DNA of 64,000 nucleotides from Marisa cornuarietis. Lineage: Eukaryota > Mollusca > Gastropoda > Architaenioglossa > Ampullariidae. Both the position numbers and the translations under genes were made by a program. The notes beneath the pieces were generated by a model. That model saw only the letters and a list, made by a program, of their open reading frames with translations, had not been told where the DNA came from and did not search any database. Positions 24,351-37,623 of the stretch are shown here, in pieces; the first letter of the stretch is position 1; the number at the start of each line of letters is the position of its first letter. The stretch lies in NCBI GenBank assembly GCA_004794655.1, contig SMMW01000575.1:7512501-7576500 (forward strand), in the 5' to 3' direction.

Positions 24351-27300
24351 CTAAGGAATGAAATATTTTGGTGTGTTCATGTGAAATCCATGGAAAGGAA
24401 AACTACCATGACCTCTGTAATGCTTCCCAAATCTGAAAGATAAAAAAGTAACAAACTTAACACAAACTCACCTAACAAAGTAATTAAAAGGTCACTTTTC
24501 ACACGTTTTACTCTACCCAGCAATAATAACTTCGTTCGTCCATCAGGGGCAGATGATGACCATGACTAAGTGCAAGAAGGAGGAGTTACTAGTGGAGGTG
24601 ATAGGTGCAGGAGTGACTGGTGAGCCCAATCCAGGCCCTGAAGAGTCTCCCACACGTGGAACAGACGCGTGAAGACGTGGGTTGGCAGGGATGGACATTT
24701 GGGCCTTTCGTGCTGCGCGTCTCTCTTCTGCTGCTATGACGCGTCTGGCCTCAGCTACATAGGCTCCCTGGGTGAGGGTGCTGCGCCAGGATGGACAGTC
24801 AAGAGCATTGATGCAGGTGAGCAAAGTGGTCCTAAACAGGGCTGCTCAGTCACTTAGGGGGCTGCCAAACTCCACCGCTGCAAAGTTTTTGGCTGAATGT
24901 CTGGATTACACATTTCAAATAAAGAGTGAGAGAGTGATTTTCCCTTCACCTAATTGGCTTGAGGGGACTGCTCTCTCTTTCTCTTTTGTCTTGTTCTTGA
25001 ATCTAGGTCTCCTCTTGATCTGTGCTTTTTTGTGTGTATTTACCACTCATCTTGATGTTGTTTGCACCACACTTTTTTCACCTACATACCACTTCCCATT
25101 GACTTCCCACCAACTGTCTGCCTTCTTTATCTTGCCATAACATGTTCTTCCTGCAATTTTTTGGTGAGGTCACACAGTCAATGCAGTGTGCTTTCTCCTC
25201 TCTGCATCATGAGCATGTAGATCCTAGCAATCTACTGATGGTCTGATCTAGGGACAAGAACTACAACTTGTTCTGCTTTTATCACAGATTAATACTGACT
25301 TTGTAGATCTGAAGTACTGTATAAGTTCACTTAATAATAATAATTAATAACCAGTGACAAGAATCTAGATACATAGTGGCAATAAACATTTTAGGTATAA
25401 TTCCTTTTGGGGTGGGAGTAAGGTAAGGTAAAGGTCATCCCATAACCTTTTCAGGTCGTAGGGGAGTGAGGTGTTAGAGACCCCACTTTTCTCGGGGCCA
25501 GCTTTTACATGAGGGTGGTGCCAATCTCCTCTCCCTCGCTGCCTTACCTTCCCTAACCCTCTATATAGTCAGGTACCCATTCCCGTCAGCTGGGTCGACT
25601 GGGGGAAGTTTGCTGCGCTTATTGGGAATTGAACCAGCGCGCTCTCGGTTCGGAAGCCAGCGCTCTAACCACTCGGCCATCCGCTTCCCATTTAAAAATT
25701 ACAATCCATAAAAAGTGGACATGAATCACAAAACAAATGTAGCAAGCACAATGCCTGCATACAAATATGTCCAACCACCCCTCCCCTTTCACTTGTCCCA
25801 TGCTAAAAAAGCCCCACATTATATGAGCATGTGCACATTTGATATGCACATGAATGCGTGCATGAACACACACACACACACAGATGGAAAGATGTATGCA
25901 TGCCCACATGCACACCCACAAATAAATGTCAAAAGTATGCAAAATGTACACTAAGTACTCACACAGGGTTAAAGTGCAGACTGCTGTCCACGCTTTGCGG
26001 GTCAGTGACTATTTTTTCGTTATCCTTGTAGTCTCTGCGACTCTTTGGAATCTGGAATCGACCTAGCTGTAACTCGGTATCACTGAGTCCACCATGTGAA
26101 ATGCGGGCATAACCCAGACTGCAGTGCAAGTAGACACAAATCAGCTGTTTGTCATTAGCTTATTAATTTTATTTTAATAAAATTTTTCACTTTTTATTCA
26201 TACATTATGTCAGAAATTTAAATTACATATTAAAAAGTAGCAAAAAAGAGCATCACATGATGCAACACAGGCTCAGTAGCATTGTGTTATCATTCTTTGC
26301 CATCACTTTCACTGCTGTTTAGGTGAAATACACACTACCATCAAATAAGCACATAACCACTGTTGAAATTGAGGCAAACACTTGTGTCATGTATGGAAAC
26401 ACTTATGTCAGAAGATTAGCAGTGGCCTTGACACTCGCTGAGCAGCCTTTCCAAAGTCCACGATAGTTTGATAACCAAAACATTGTTAGCATTCACAGAG
26501 AGAAAAACTGGAAAGAACCCAAATGAGAATTATTCCTCACCGTATGAGACCCCTGTACATAATATATTCACACCACCGTTCCCGGTCTGTACTATCAATG
26601 TCCTTCATTTTTCCGGTGTTTATGAGCTGAGCATAGTCCCGACTCCCAGGAGCTGATGTGATGTAGCCCATGAACACAACTGGGTTTTTGCTGTTTTTAA
26701 CAAACAAAGTGGACAACAAGTATAAATACATACAGGGTACTCTCTATAGGCATTGCTAACATCTGCACACACAGGGTACTCTCTATAGGCAATGCTAACA
26801 TCTGCACACACAGGGTATTCTCTAGAGGCAATGCTAACATCTGAACACACAGGGTATTCTCTAGAGGCATTGCTAACACCTGCACATTATATAAATATCT
26901 CTTGACACCACTTTCATGAAAAAAAAAATGTCCACCATCTTCACTAACACAGGCACTGACCTTGCCTTCAGCTGCTCTGCCAAGAATGAAGCCTGCAGCT
27001 GCCTGTCTAGGTTGTCGCGATCGTTGCCCATGTGGGTTACCACAAAATCCACAGCCTGTCCTGAGATGTTGATGGTGGCTGTAATAGCTGGTGCAAGCTC
27101 ACCTGAGAAAAGTAGTGAACTCAGTATTTTACATACAGCATCTTGCTTTACGCCTTAGTAGATAAATAAGAAAGTTGACAAGCAATCTTTCTTCTACTGC
27201 TTCCAAAAGCTACTATCAGTATAAGTTAAATACTTTCCTTGTTTTTCATCTTTCACACATGCTAAAATCATCATGTATGCAGGTTACTACTTAGCAGATT

Positions 27301-30300
27301 ATTAAACAAAATTCATTGACTTCATTTATTTAAAAACAAAATCCACATGTCAAAATATGGTAAGCTAAACCAGATAATTTAATCTTAACATTAAATTTTA
27401 AAGAGCAGTATACTTTATGAACATGTATAAACTGGTATTCATTGTGCAACCTTTTTTCACAGCAAATACTTACCTTCTGGAGATGGCAACAGGTAGTGAA
27501 CAGAGCTTATAATTGGGTACTTGGATAAGATGAGGTTCCTAGAAGACAGCAATATGTCTTGAGTAGAGGTGTTAATGAGATTTGCTGATCTAATAATCAC
27601 CTCCCATGGTTATCAATATCATATTCAATTTTCTCTCAGTGGTTGTGCTAAACACACAGATTTTACCTTGCACTCAAGTACTAAACTCTCCTAGTCATGC
27701 TAGAATGAATGCAACCCCCATGCACCCGTGCCTCCATACACTTTTTCAAAAATATGTTTAAAACAAAAATCTGTAACAAAGCAAAATGGGAAGAAAACTA
27801 AACAAACATGAGCAAGAAATCTATGAATGTCTTTAAAAAGCATCATACCCCCATGTGTGATCTCTTGTGGAAGGACCAAAGTCGACGTACATTCCCAGTC
27901 GTTCACCAAGCCACATGCCAAGATCATTGTTGCCAAGAAATGGTTTAGATGCATCACTTTCTAGCAAGGTAATCACATCAGCTCCTGAAAAAAAAAACCC
28001 TTTGAAACTTTACAATTCAGGAAATGATGATGATGAGCATCATATCGATTTATATTGCGCAGGTATCCATTCAAAAGAATGCTCATTGCGCAGCAAAAAC
28101 AGAAGAGAAGAAAAAACATAAAACAACAGGAAAGTAAAAAATAATAAAGACAGAAATGGTGCTAGGCTGTTTAAGTCTGTCTTAAGTAAACAAATGAGTC
28201 GTCAGTCTTTTCCAAAACGTGGTTGCTGAGGTGATGGTGGAGAGTGACGATGACAGACCATTCCACAGTTTAGGTGCCGCATTTTTGAAGGCCCTGGCTC
28301 CAGTGCGCTTCTTGTTTGTGTCTTCCACTGCAGAGAGACAGAAGTGTGACTGGGAGCCATAGCGCAGGCTACGTGACGGCTGGTAAGGAGGAACTACCTC
28401 TTGCAAATAGTCAGGAGCAGTTTTGAACATGCAATCGAAAGCACTTTGTGGTCAATGCACTTGTTCACTGGGAGCCAGTGAAGGCTCTGTAGGATAGGGG
28501 TGATGTGCTCAGTGGACGACTTTGCACGGGTGACAATCCTGGCGGTTGTGTTTTGAACTCTTTGGAGTCGATCTAACTGCGTAGCAGGTATACCCCACAA
28601 TGCACTATTGCAGCAGTCCAATTTCGATATGATGGTAGCCACAGCAAGTGAGTTGGCAGCAGCCGGAGTCAGCATGGGCCATAATCTACCTAAAGTCTTC
28701 AAAAAGTAGTAGGATTTTGCCACAACATAACTAACATGGTTGCACATGGAGAGCTCTGCATCAATAAAGAGCCCTAGGTCCCGTACACAGTCAGCAAAGG
28801 CTATGGAGGCATCACCGATCTGTACATGTGCCCCCCCCAACGCCAGGTGCCAGGCAAGGGACAACTGACTAACTGACTGACAGCACTAATGCCAACCTTC
28901 TGGCCCTGGGGCCGCACAGTAACGCTTCAGTCTTGTTGTCCTTGAGTTTAAGACGATTCCTGGTCATCCACACCTTCACTGCAACACAACAAGATTCAAA
29001 TCCTTGAAGCGCAATACTAGCCACTGCTGGGTCGGGAGGAAAACTGTTGAGTATCTGTGTGTCATCAGCAAAGAACTGACGTCCCATCTGAAAACGTTCA
29101 ATTACCCGTCCAAGCTGTGAAGTATATACCGAAAATAGTAAAGGACCCAGAACGGATCCCTGTGGTACGCCACACACCAGAGGAACTGCCTCAGAGCTTG
29201 CAGAGCCAACAATCACTCTCTGAGATCTATCGGCAAGATAGGAGTCAATCCACTGCAGCGCAGCAGGCGGTGGTTGATGATGTCAAATGCACTACTCAGG
29301 TCAAGTAATACTAAAAGCACTAAGTTGCCAGAGTTGACACTACAAAGAATGTCATTGGTCACAAGAAGAAGAGCAGTTTCTGTGCTGAAACCAGGACGAT
29401 ACGCTGACTGAAATTTATCTAGGCAGCCATAAGTAATAAAATGGGTCATAAGCTGCTCTGCGACGACCCTCTCAAGTAACTTGGAAATAAATTTGATACT
29501 GGACGATAGTTTTTACAGTCAGAGGGATCCAGGTTTGCCTTTTTCAACAAGGGCTTCACAATGGCCTGTTTAAAACACCGTGGAACACATCCTGCTCTCA
29601 AACTGGCATTAATAATGTCCAAAATGACAGGAAATAAAATGTCCAAAAATTGAAGAGTAAATTTAGTTGGTATAGGATCCACAGCACATGAAGTTTTAGT
29701 TGATTTCGCTACAAGTTTGCTCAAGTAACTCTCATCAATACACGTGAAAGAAGTCAGCCGAACACCAGCAAATGGCACAGAATAGTCTTCCTCACACTCT
29801 GGCAACTCACAAGCTGCACTCTCAAGTCCAGCACTAATTTCCTTTATCTTATTAACAAAGAAGGAAGACAGCTGATCAGCAGCTGACTTGTCATCCACCT
29901 CAGGAAGAACTGGACCAGTTCCGTTCTTACCCACCAGGCTGTTCACAATGTCAAAAGTCTTTCTGGGATTTCCACTAGCAGCCTCTAGCTGCTCCTGTAC
30001 AAATAACGATTTAGCCTTTTTTACAGCACACACATATTTATTTCTGGCTAACTTATACAGCTGTCTGTCAATCTCAAGTTTGGTCTTCCTCCACTTTTTC
30101 TCTGCCAACTGTCTGTTTCTTGGCTTCACTCACCCCCTCACAAAACCACGCACAATCTGGTCTGTCTACAACAATTTTGCTAACTGCAGGCGCATGCTTA
30201 TCAAGCAGCCCTAATAAAGTCTAATTATATATATAACTTTGCTAACTCATCAACATCTGTGGGAGGATCTAATAACAACTTTGACTGAAGCAGGTCTTCT

Positions 30301-33300
30301 CTGAAAGCATTCAGGTCAATCTTCTTCAAATTTCTACACAAAAGATGTCTTTTTACACCTTGGTCAAGAGAGATCAGTTACCAAGGACTGCACAAAATGG
30401 TCCGAAATAAAAAAAATCCTGTACAACAGCTGACTTGACCAGTGACTCTGATGGCGCACGAGTGATAACCCAGTCAAGAATGTGTCCAAGTCTATGAGTT
30501 GGTTTATCGATCAGTTGACAAAGACCACGGCTATGGCCTCAATCAATCGCTTCACATCACTATCCTGAGGTCTATCAAAATGAAAATTTACATCTCCCAA
30601 AATAAGAAATGGCTAATAAGTGATTATTCAATATTCAGTTTACAACATCCATTTGCGTATTCATCTCTCTTTCTCTCTCTCTCTTATCTGTTGAGATTTT
30701 AAGGATTATTTAATAATCTCCAGCCCTAAATAATCATTAGCCCTCAAACCATCACCTGTATTGTTTAAGAACTGAGCAGATCTTTCCAAACTAGGCCATC
30801 CTTTGTTGTCATACCCAAAGTGATAAGTCCAGATAGCTGATGAGAATATTTGGGGATAAGCCTGAAAAGAAAATAAGAAAAATGTCATTGACATCCATAT
30901 GCATACCTTGTGGTATCATATGAAATGTTATTTTAATAAGATGGAACATTCTGTAAAATACTGGGTGAGAAACCTCACTCCAGTTGGTGGGTTTAGGTTT
31001 AAAAAAAAATGTGTGTGAGAGAGAGAGAGAAAGAGAGAAGGAACAAAGATGATCCACTTACAATGCCTAAGCTTAAAGGAAGCTTAAAGGAAGCCAGAAA
31101 TGTCTTTGGAGCAACAAGATTTTTTTCTGAGCACTGAAAAGCATTCATGTAATAAGAAATGAGGACAGGTGGATGGGAACTTACTAAGGCACAAGGGCTG
31201 AGAAAATTAGCACTGCAACTCTCTGAAGAGGTCACTGAATAAGACAACTAATACTGCATCTCTTTAAAAAAAAATTGAATAGGATGAGAAATGTCAGTTT
31301 TGGAAGTAAAATTTCTTTCTTAAAGCACATACTACATGACAGATCCCCAAGAGGCAAATAGGAAGCGGTAGAATGGCAGTGCCAAGAACACATTAGCTAG
31401 GTCAGATGAGTCCCTGTTAAGCCCCACATCCCATAGCCTCAAGTTGGAAGATTTATGAGAGTATCATTCTACAGCCCTTATTTGTGATGGGTGCTATAGC
31501 TTTCACACTGTATATATAATTTCTTTAACTAGTAAGATGCTGTTGCAAGGGACCAGCAGGCTATATATTTTTGAGACATTCTTACTGCTATCTTACTTCA
31601 GGAAGAGTGCATAAATACTGGGATATATGGCTTGTTTTTGCTGCTGAAAGTGACTTGGTGCCTTGTGTGTATGGGGTTTGTTTTGTCTGTTTTGTTTTTT
31701 TTCCCTATGATGTCAAATATTGTAATTCTCAGGGGTATTATCTGTATATATGTCTAGTAGTGTATTATCTATATATTAATGCTTACGGTGCATGTGTTTG
31801 TACATTATGAAATAAAGAAAAAAAGAAAAAACATTGTGAAAGTATAAGTGTAGTAATGTTTGTTTTTCTGTTGTTTTTTTCAAAGGTAATGATCCATTAT
31901 GTGGAGAACTGAAACTGACAATGTCCATTTGAGCTGTGTCTGTTATTTGGTTCTATTTTTCTCCAAACTATTTCTGCCCATTGAGAGGGTTGGCTGTTCT
32001 AGGTTCAGCTCTCGTCTCAGGCACACTGCTCCTTCTCTGCATGTGGTCTCTGTTTACAAACACGGCTGGCTGCCTTGCCGTGATATAGCCTTAGTTGTTG
32101 GCTTGGTGTAAAACACTAGAACCCCTTCCCTCTGCCCAATGAGATCCGTCTTAGACTAAGGCCACCTTGCCCTTGAATCTACGAGGTTCTATCAGATACA
32201 AAGTTTTTAAAATCAACTACCTTTCTGGGAGGCAGTTGTCCAGGACCATTCAGTCTGGAACCAAATCTGAGGAGGCCAATTACAGCGATCAACAGAAGCA
32301 CTGAAAAAAGTAATTAATATTTTTGAAAAACAAACTACAAAAAAATTAATGATTATAAAACATACACATAAACGACTAAAAAATCAACATTATTTCAAAA
32401 TCAATACACATAGATGTATATCCCTTTCAAACGAGAATAGAAATGATTTCAAGCTGAGCCATTTGTAAAGGTAAATATCATGGCCATACAGTGCACACAC
32501 CAAGGCAGCACAAGTAAGTATGGTACATATTGTAAAGCCCATAAGCTCTATGCAAGTCACACAATAATTAATATCATCTAGCTCCTCCTACTGTTATTTT
32601 CATTATTATTTACTGTGACACTAGGAAAAAAGGCTAAGATAATTATATAACTAATCACTTCAATTATTTTATTTCTTCAAACTGCCTATCTGAGAAACAC
32701 AATGAGATAACTGATAAAATAATATATTCCTTTATACATGCACTCCAAAATTGAAACCAAATATTACTAGCTTTGTGAAGTCCAGTAGGCATCTGGACTT
32801 TCTGCACCACACTAAAGCAGGTGAAATCTTCAGAAATTTTACCACCTGTAACAGCCACATATAAATAAGGAAAAAACAAATACAAAAACCGCCTGATTTA
32901 TATATCCTCTGCATCAGCATGGGAATGGTAAAAACTGCCTTACCTCAATGCTTTTTAGTCTCCTGAACTCAAAATGGAGAGCTGTAACAACAACCTCAGA
33001 CCAGTATACCCAATTATTGCCACACAAGTTCCCAGTCTGTTCTCTGAGTTTGTTAACATTTCTTCGTTGTCTAAAAGCTGCTAGCATCAGATTTTGAAAA
33101 ATACACAAGAAGAAGTAGAACTGTCAGCAATATAATTTGTGCCTTTTATATTATTGGACCTTCAAAACAATCATATATCATATTTAACAATACTACTAAA
33201 TGAAATCAGCGTGCTTATAAATGATCATCATATTCTTACCTGATCTGAGCCCCAGTAAAATGCAGAACATAACAGCAGCAACAAGCCACTCCGTGTGTTC

Positions 33301-33683
33301 ACGTGTGTAGACTCCACCTGGGACAAAGTTGTATGCAACAGTCCAGACAGAGAACAGCATCTCAGCAATGTAGACAAAGTTAGCAAGAGCCAGAGTACAG
33401 CCAGGAGGGCAAGCTGACACTTGGTTGACCATGGATGGCCAAATGGATAGCGTATAAATTCCCAGCAACAGACCTCCTGGAAAAGGTGGAAGAAAAAGAA
33501 CTTACAAGAGGGATTGGGGAGTGATATTTTATGCACAAGACTGCAACTAAAGTCACAATACAGAAAAGCAGTCAAACAAGTCTCACATACTGAGAAACAA
33601 CAGCATTGCCAAAACAAGATCCAAACCTGGGACACACATCCCCAACTGTAGGATACAACAGTTGCACTACACTGCCTCAAATC

Positions 33684-33724
<41 letters not shown>

Positions 33725-36700
33725 ATCCATTTGTAATGTGCAGGTATCCATTCAGAAGAACGCTCATTGCGCAGCAAAAACAGAAGAGAAGAAAAAAAAT
33801 AAAACAACAGGAAAGTAAAAAAAAAAAAGACAGAAGTGTTGCTTGGTTGTTTAAGTCCATTTTAAATAAACAAATGGGTCCTCAGTCTTTTTCGAAATGT
33901 GGTTGCTGAGGTGATGGTGGACAATGATGATTTGAAGGCCCTGGCTCCAGTGCGCTTCTTGTTTGTGCAGGGAGACAGACAGAAGCGTGACTGGGAGCCA
34001 AAGAGCAGGCGACGTGATGGCAAATAGTCAGGAGCAGTTTTGAACATGCAGGACTGAGCAATCGAAAGCACTTTGTGATCAATGCGCTTTTCACTGGGAA
34101 CGAGTGAAGGATCTGTAGGATAGGCGTGATGTGCTCAGTGGACGACTTTGCACGGGTGACAATCCTGGCGGTTGTGTTTTGAACTCTTTGGAGTCGATCT
34201 AACTGCGTAGCAGGTATACCCCACAATGCACTATTGCAATAGTCTAATCTCGATGTGAGTTTGAAGATATGTTGGTAATATTATATGATGATGCATGATC
34301 GATCTTATTCAACATCTTTCTGAGCCTAAAATCGGAAGTATAAAGGGTTTGTACACAGAAACAAAGCAGATGTTTTACGCTGAAAAATATATCTTCAGTC
34401 AACAATTCATAAATTATATAAACACAGTTTATTTCTTCTTCTTTCTCATTCCAACATACACTTACATTCAATGACTTTCTCATCCTTTTACATACACATG
34501 TACATGCTTTGGGGCTTTTGGGGGTTTATTTTGTCTTATTTTTCCAGTAACCCCCCAACCACCCACACACACAAAGTGAAGGCAAGAAAGAAAACTAGGT
34601 GCTGTTAAAATTATATTCATAAAGTTTCAAAAGGTTATTGGGGTGTTAGAGACCTCTCATTACTTAGGCCCAGTTTTTTGTGATGGCGGTGCCCATCACC
34701 TCTCCCCTGCGGCCTTACCGTCCCCACCCCTCTATAGTCTGGTACCCTTTTTTTGACAGCTGGGTTTACTAGGGGGAAAAGTTCACTATGCCATGCAACT
34801 ATTAAACCAGTGTACCTCCAGGTTCACAGCTCTAACCCCTCAGTGCTCTAACTACTCAACTATCTGCTTCCTCAAAGTGTATGTCATAAGGTCTATGTAC
34901 CTATGTAACCTTGCCATGTAGGAAGGTACAGCAAAGCACCAAAAGATCCCACACCAAACATCCACCACATAATACTTCTGCCCAGCTTTGGGATCTGTGT
35001 GATAAAAATTCCAACCACAAGGCTAATAATCACTGGGCCACTGAAACAAAGCATAAATCATAGTTTAGGTATTGACAGAGTAATTACAAATTACTGTTGT
35101 GGCAAGTTATTGTTTGATAATCAACATAAATAATGTCATTTAAAAATAATTTTGCTCTAAGGTCAACATTTAAGTACAATTTCCACATTCTTAAACTTTT
35201 TATTGTTTTACCTGCTGGTACAAAATTTAGAACTTGCACAGCTTTGCATAAGAGCAGCTTCTTTTCCTGTAAAATTATGTAATAATCTCAGCTTTTACCT
35301 ACCCCCAAAGTTCAGGCTGTGGACCAGTGTGTGGGTATCCCTTGACAACCCAGCGTGCAATGAGTGACGCTTCCCCAAAGACCCAGTGAGTGAGGAACAG
35401 CAGGCTGCCAAAGCCAAGAGCTGCTAACGGCCAGTACGGCCGATCTGTGGCTGGCAGGCGTGTTGCTTTCTTTTCTATTACATCTCCATCTGACCACAAT
35501 AATCAGTGATCAAGTGCCACAGGGAATGGTAAGAAAATGTAAGACTTTTAAAAGACTTGTAGCTGATAATTAATACATCTTATGCTACAAGATCATATAA
35601 CACTAATGTAATAAATGTCAAACATTGCATAAAAAGAAAGAAAAAAATTTTATTCAAAAAAGATTCATATCATTAAGATCAGAAGTGAAAATTTAGACAA
35701 ATACAGTTGTTGATATATCCCTGAGTCTCATGGCTACGAAGCCTCAATCTTTCTGGACATTATCACACATTGGCACAATACTATCTTCCACTGTCTTCAT
35801 AGCAATTTTGTTTTCTTCTAGACCAGAGGTTTTCAAACTTTTCCAGATGCATACCACTTTTGAAAATTCGAACTGACCAAGTACCACCTCCCAACCCTAC
35901 ATACAGCCCCCATATAATATCTATACACATTCTTTTATTTTGGCACATGGTGCTCGCGTACCACCTGTCATACCTCTGTTCTAGACTAACTTTTCCACCA
36001 AAGACAAACTCTCAGTCTTCATTATTTAGCTGTTTTCATAAACATGAGAAGATTAGAAAAATGTAAGATAAAAAGGTTACATTTCTCACAACTGGACAAG
36101 TTTGTAAGGGCATACCATTGAAAATATGATCAATTGTGGCAATGAATCCAAGGGCAATTACACAGGAATTAGCCTTATCATTCCACCATGTTGGCACAAA
36201 TGACACAAACCACACTCGGCTGCTTAGGAAGGCAAACAGACCAAGAATGAGACTCCAAAATGTGTTACACCTGTGAAGAAGAACCAATCACTGGGATCAA
36301 TATTCAGTTGTCCTCAAATTCTCCATACAAGCAAAGCACTGCAAGAATTTGTCAAACTATAATTTAAATTTTGTTCCTTATGGAAATATGTCACCTTTAC
36401 ACTTTTACTTATACACTTGTCATTTTTTTTTAGGTTTATTTCCTTCATTTATACAGAAATTTTGCCTTATAATATAACAAAACACTTTGTGTTTGTTCTT
36501 TCCCCACCCTGTCAACTTCTGATTAAGAACCAACTATTATGTCATAATTGTTATCAAGCATATTCACACACAAAAACAGGCAATTCCTGAAAAAATGACA
36601 CTAAGGAAGACTTACAAAACATTATTAAAAACATAAGCAAAGTTTATAGTAATTATGGAACACCTCAGTGAGCACAAGTGCATGTCAGCAATTTGGTCAT

Positions 36701-37623
36701 CATCATCATCATCACTACACCTCACCTAATCCTCTGACTGGGACTGAAAAGAGTGGCTGCAAGAACCAGTGATGACAATCCTGCACCAACTGCTAGAATG
36801 ATTAATCTGGACAATGTAGATGGTGCCTGAAAGGAGGCTAAAGAAGCAACAGTCCCCAGCCGCATGACCCCAAGGAACCAGTGATTCTGCACAAGTTGCA
36901 ACATTCCTGGTATGACACAAATTATAGGTAGTAGCCAGATTGCTGCAAATGCTTCATATCCTGAAATCTCAAGTTCGTTTAGAGGATAGAACCAAATCAT
37001 GGGTGCCAGTGCCTGGAATATGCTCCAGAAGATGTAGCCTGCAAAAAAAAAAACTGACGTGTGAACGCTTTACACACACACACACACACACTAACGCACA
37101 CAACCCAAACTTGTAAGTTTTAAAACAGATTTGTAGGAAAAAAAATTTGAATTTAAAAAATCTTTCGCGCAACTTTGCTTTGAGATGGATCAGAACGCCA
37201 TGACTCGTTTTACAAACAGTAAAAAAAAGGGAGTTATAGAGGCTTGAATTAGGGTTAAGTACTGCTTTTCCGGTGCATGTCCATAACATCCTATGTCAGT
37301 GTTTAATGGCTTTTCCCAGTGCAAAGTTGTTCCAAACGTTTAAACTTAACTCTTTAAACCTTAAAAGCTTAAATGATGTTTGTGCATCAGTACTGTTTGA
37401 AATGTGAACACTGAGGATAAAGTAGTTCGAAAATCTCAAAAGTGGACTTATAATAATGTAACAACAAACTAGACAAACCTTGAATGACATCCCGTATCAG
37501 TGTTCGAAGGCTAGGTTTTTCATATCGATATTCGTTTTCTGATGATTTTCCTTTGGTGGCTTGTGATTTTCCTGGCGTTTTCTTTGAGGGTTCTCCCTTC
37601 GAGTCTTCCTTCTTGTTAGCCAT
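24351..37623 (-). CDS. CWH43: CWH43 orthologue (PGAP2-interacting protein), 14 coding exons, 694 aa
   Basis: Coding exons: 37623-37479, 37038-36726, 36270-36116, 35489-35303, 35040-34910, 33476-33240, 32300-32221, 30861-30756, 27984-27849, 27538-27474, 27102-26961, 26690-26541, 26118-25963 and 24432-24351. All are GT-AG with matching phases; the sum is 2085 nt, close to human CWH43 (699 aa). Residues 1 to about 400 form a multi-pass membrane region (FLTHWVFGE and FVPGGVY segments). The rest is the lumenal endonuclease/exonuclease/phosphatase-like domain: [64 protein letters not shown] and a C-terminal HMNTPKYF. In yeast, Cwh43 exchanges the GPI-anchor lipid for ceramide in the secretory pathway; a related GPI-lipid role is inferred here. 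The ATG at 37623 has a strong Kozak context; an in-frame ATG at 37671 has a weak one. Introns carry LINE, SINE, MITE and minisatellite insertions. Confidence 0.96.
24545..24830 (-). mobile_element. LINE C-terminal relic with CCHH motif
   Basis: On the minus strand a WRS...[14 protein letters not shown] segment is followed, after a frameshift, by [18 protein letters not shown], the cysteine-histidine motif common at the C-terminus of some non-LTR retrotransposon polyproteins (C-x2-C-GR-x-FRA-x-IGL-x-SH). The rest of the element is not seen. It lies in the last intron of CWH43, in gene orientation. Confidence 0.6.
25420..25689 (-). repeat. tRNA-derived SINE, copy 1 (best preserved)
   Basis: On the minus strand the head reads like a tRNA gene: A box TGGCCGAGTGG (25679-25669) and B box GGTTCAATTCC (25635-25625). 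A body follows that is shared with the copies at 34.6 and 57.6 kb ('agtgaggtgttaga', 'ggggccagct', 'ggtgccaatctcctctccctc' as read on plus). It ends in short GGTAA repeats. It is in the last intron of CWH43, same orientation as the gene. Confidence 0.85.
26732..26887 (-). repeat. 39-bp minisatellite, 4 copies, in CWH43 intron 11
   Basis: Four head-to-tail 39-bp units start at 26732, 26771, 26810 and 26849, each beginning ACAGGGTA and ending TCTGCACAC or a close variant. Because 39 is a multiple of three the array is open in more than one frame. The array ends 41 bp upstream of the exon that starts at 26690. Confidence 0.95.
28024..30622 (-). mobile_element. CR1/L2-type LINE (family 1, copy A), 5'-truncated and broken
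   Basis: In order on the minus strand: the end of an AP-endonuclease domain ([13 protein letters not shown] ... [12 protein letters not shown]), a linker, then reverse-transcriptase blocks ([14 protein letters not shown], [86 protein letters not shown]) and the C-terminal region ([27 protein letters not shown]). It ends GAATGGATACCTGCGCAATA and a short ATC-type run. Several frameshifts break it. It lies in intron 8 of CWH43, sense-oriented. Confidence 0.93.
33606..33683 (-). repeat. possible tRNA-like SINE head
   Basis: Minus-strand sequence GGCAGTGTAGTGCA followed about 35 bp later by GGTTTGGATC is a loose A-box/B-box pair. It directly adjoins the (ATG)n tail of LINE copy B. Weak. Confidence 0.25.
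33684..34256 (-). mobile_element. LINE family 1, copy B (3' end only)
   Basis: Nearly identical to the last ~570 bp of copy A, including [22 protein letters not shown] and [11 protein letters not shown], with several small deletions. It ends in the same GAATGGATACCTGC motif and a long (ATG)n/(CAT)n array at 33684-33722. It lies in intron 5 of CWH43, sense-oriented. Confidence 0.92.
34633..34873 (-). repeat. tRNA-derived SINE, copy 2
   Basis: Same head and body order as copy 1: a tRNA-like head at the high-coordinate end (minus GATAGTTGAGTAGTTAGAGC) and a body containing 'ggtgttagagacctc', 'ggcggtgcccatcacctctcc' and 'ctatagtctggtaccc' as read on plus. More diverged. In intron 5 of CWH43. Confidence 0.78.
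35824..35978. mobile_element. hAT-type MITE, 155 bp, with 8-bp target duplication
   Basis: Starts CAGAGGTTTTCAAACT and ends with the inverse TACCTCTG. It is flanked by exact 8-bp direct repeats TTCTAGAC at 35816-35823 and 35979-35986. An 8-bp duplication with CAG...CTG ends is typical of hAT transposition. There is no coding capacity. It lies in intron 3 of CWH43. Confidence 0.85.

Noticed and set aside
26620..26885. Minus-strand frames with a 13-residue repeat
   Set aside because: Produced by the 39-bp intronic minisatellite, not by a repeat protein.
33228..33860. 210-codon minus-strand frame with a poly-His run
   Set aside because: The run is the LINE (CAT)n tail; the true coding part is CWH43 exon 6 in another frame.
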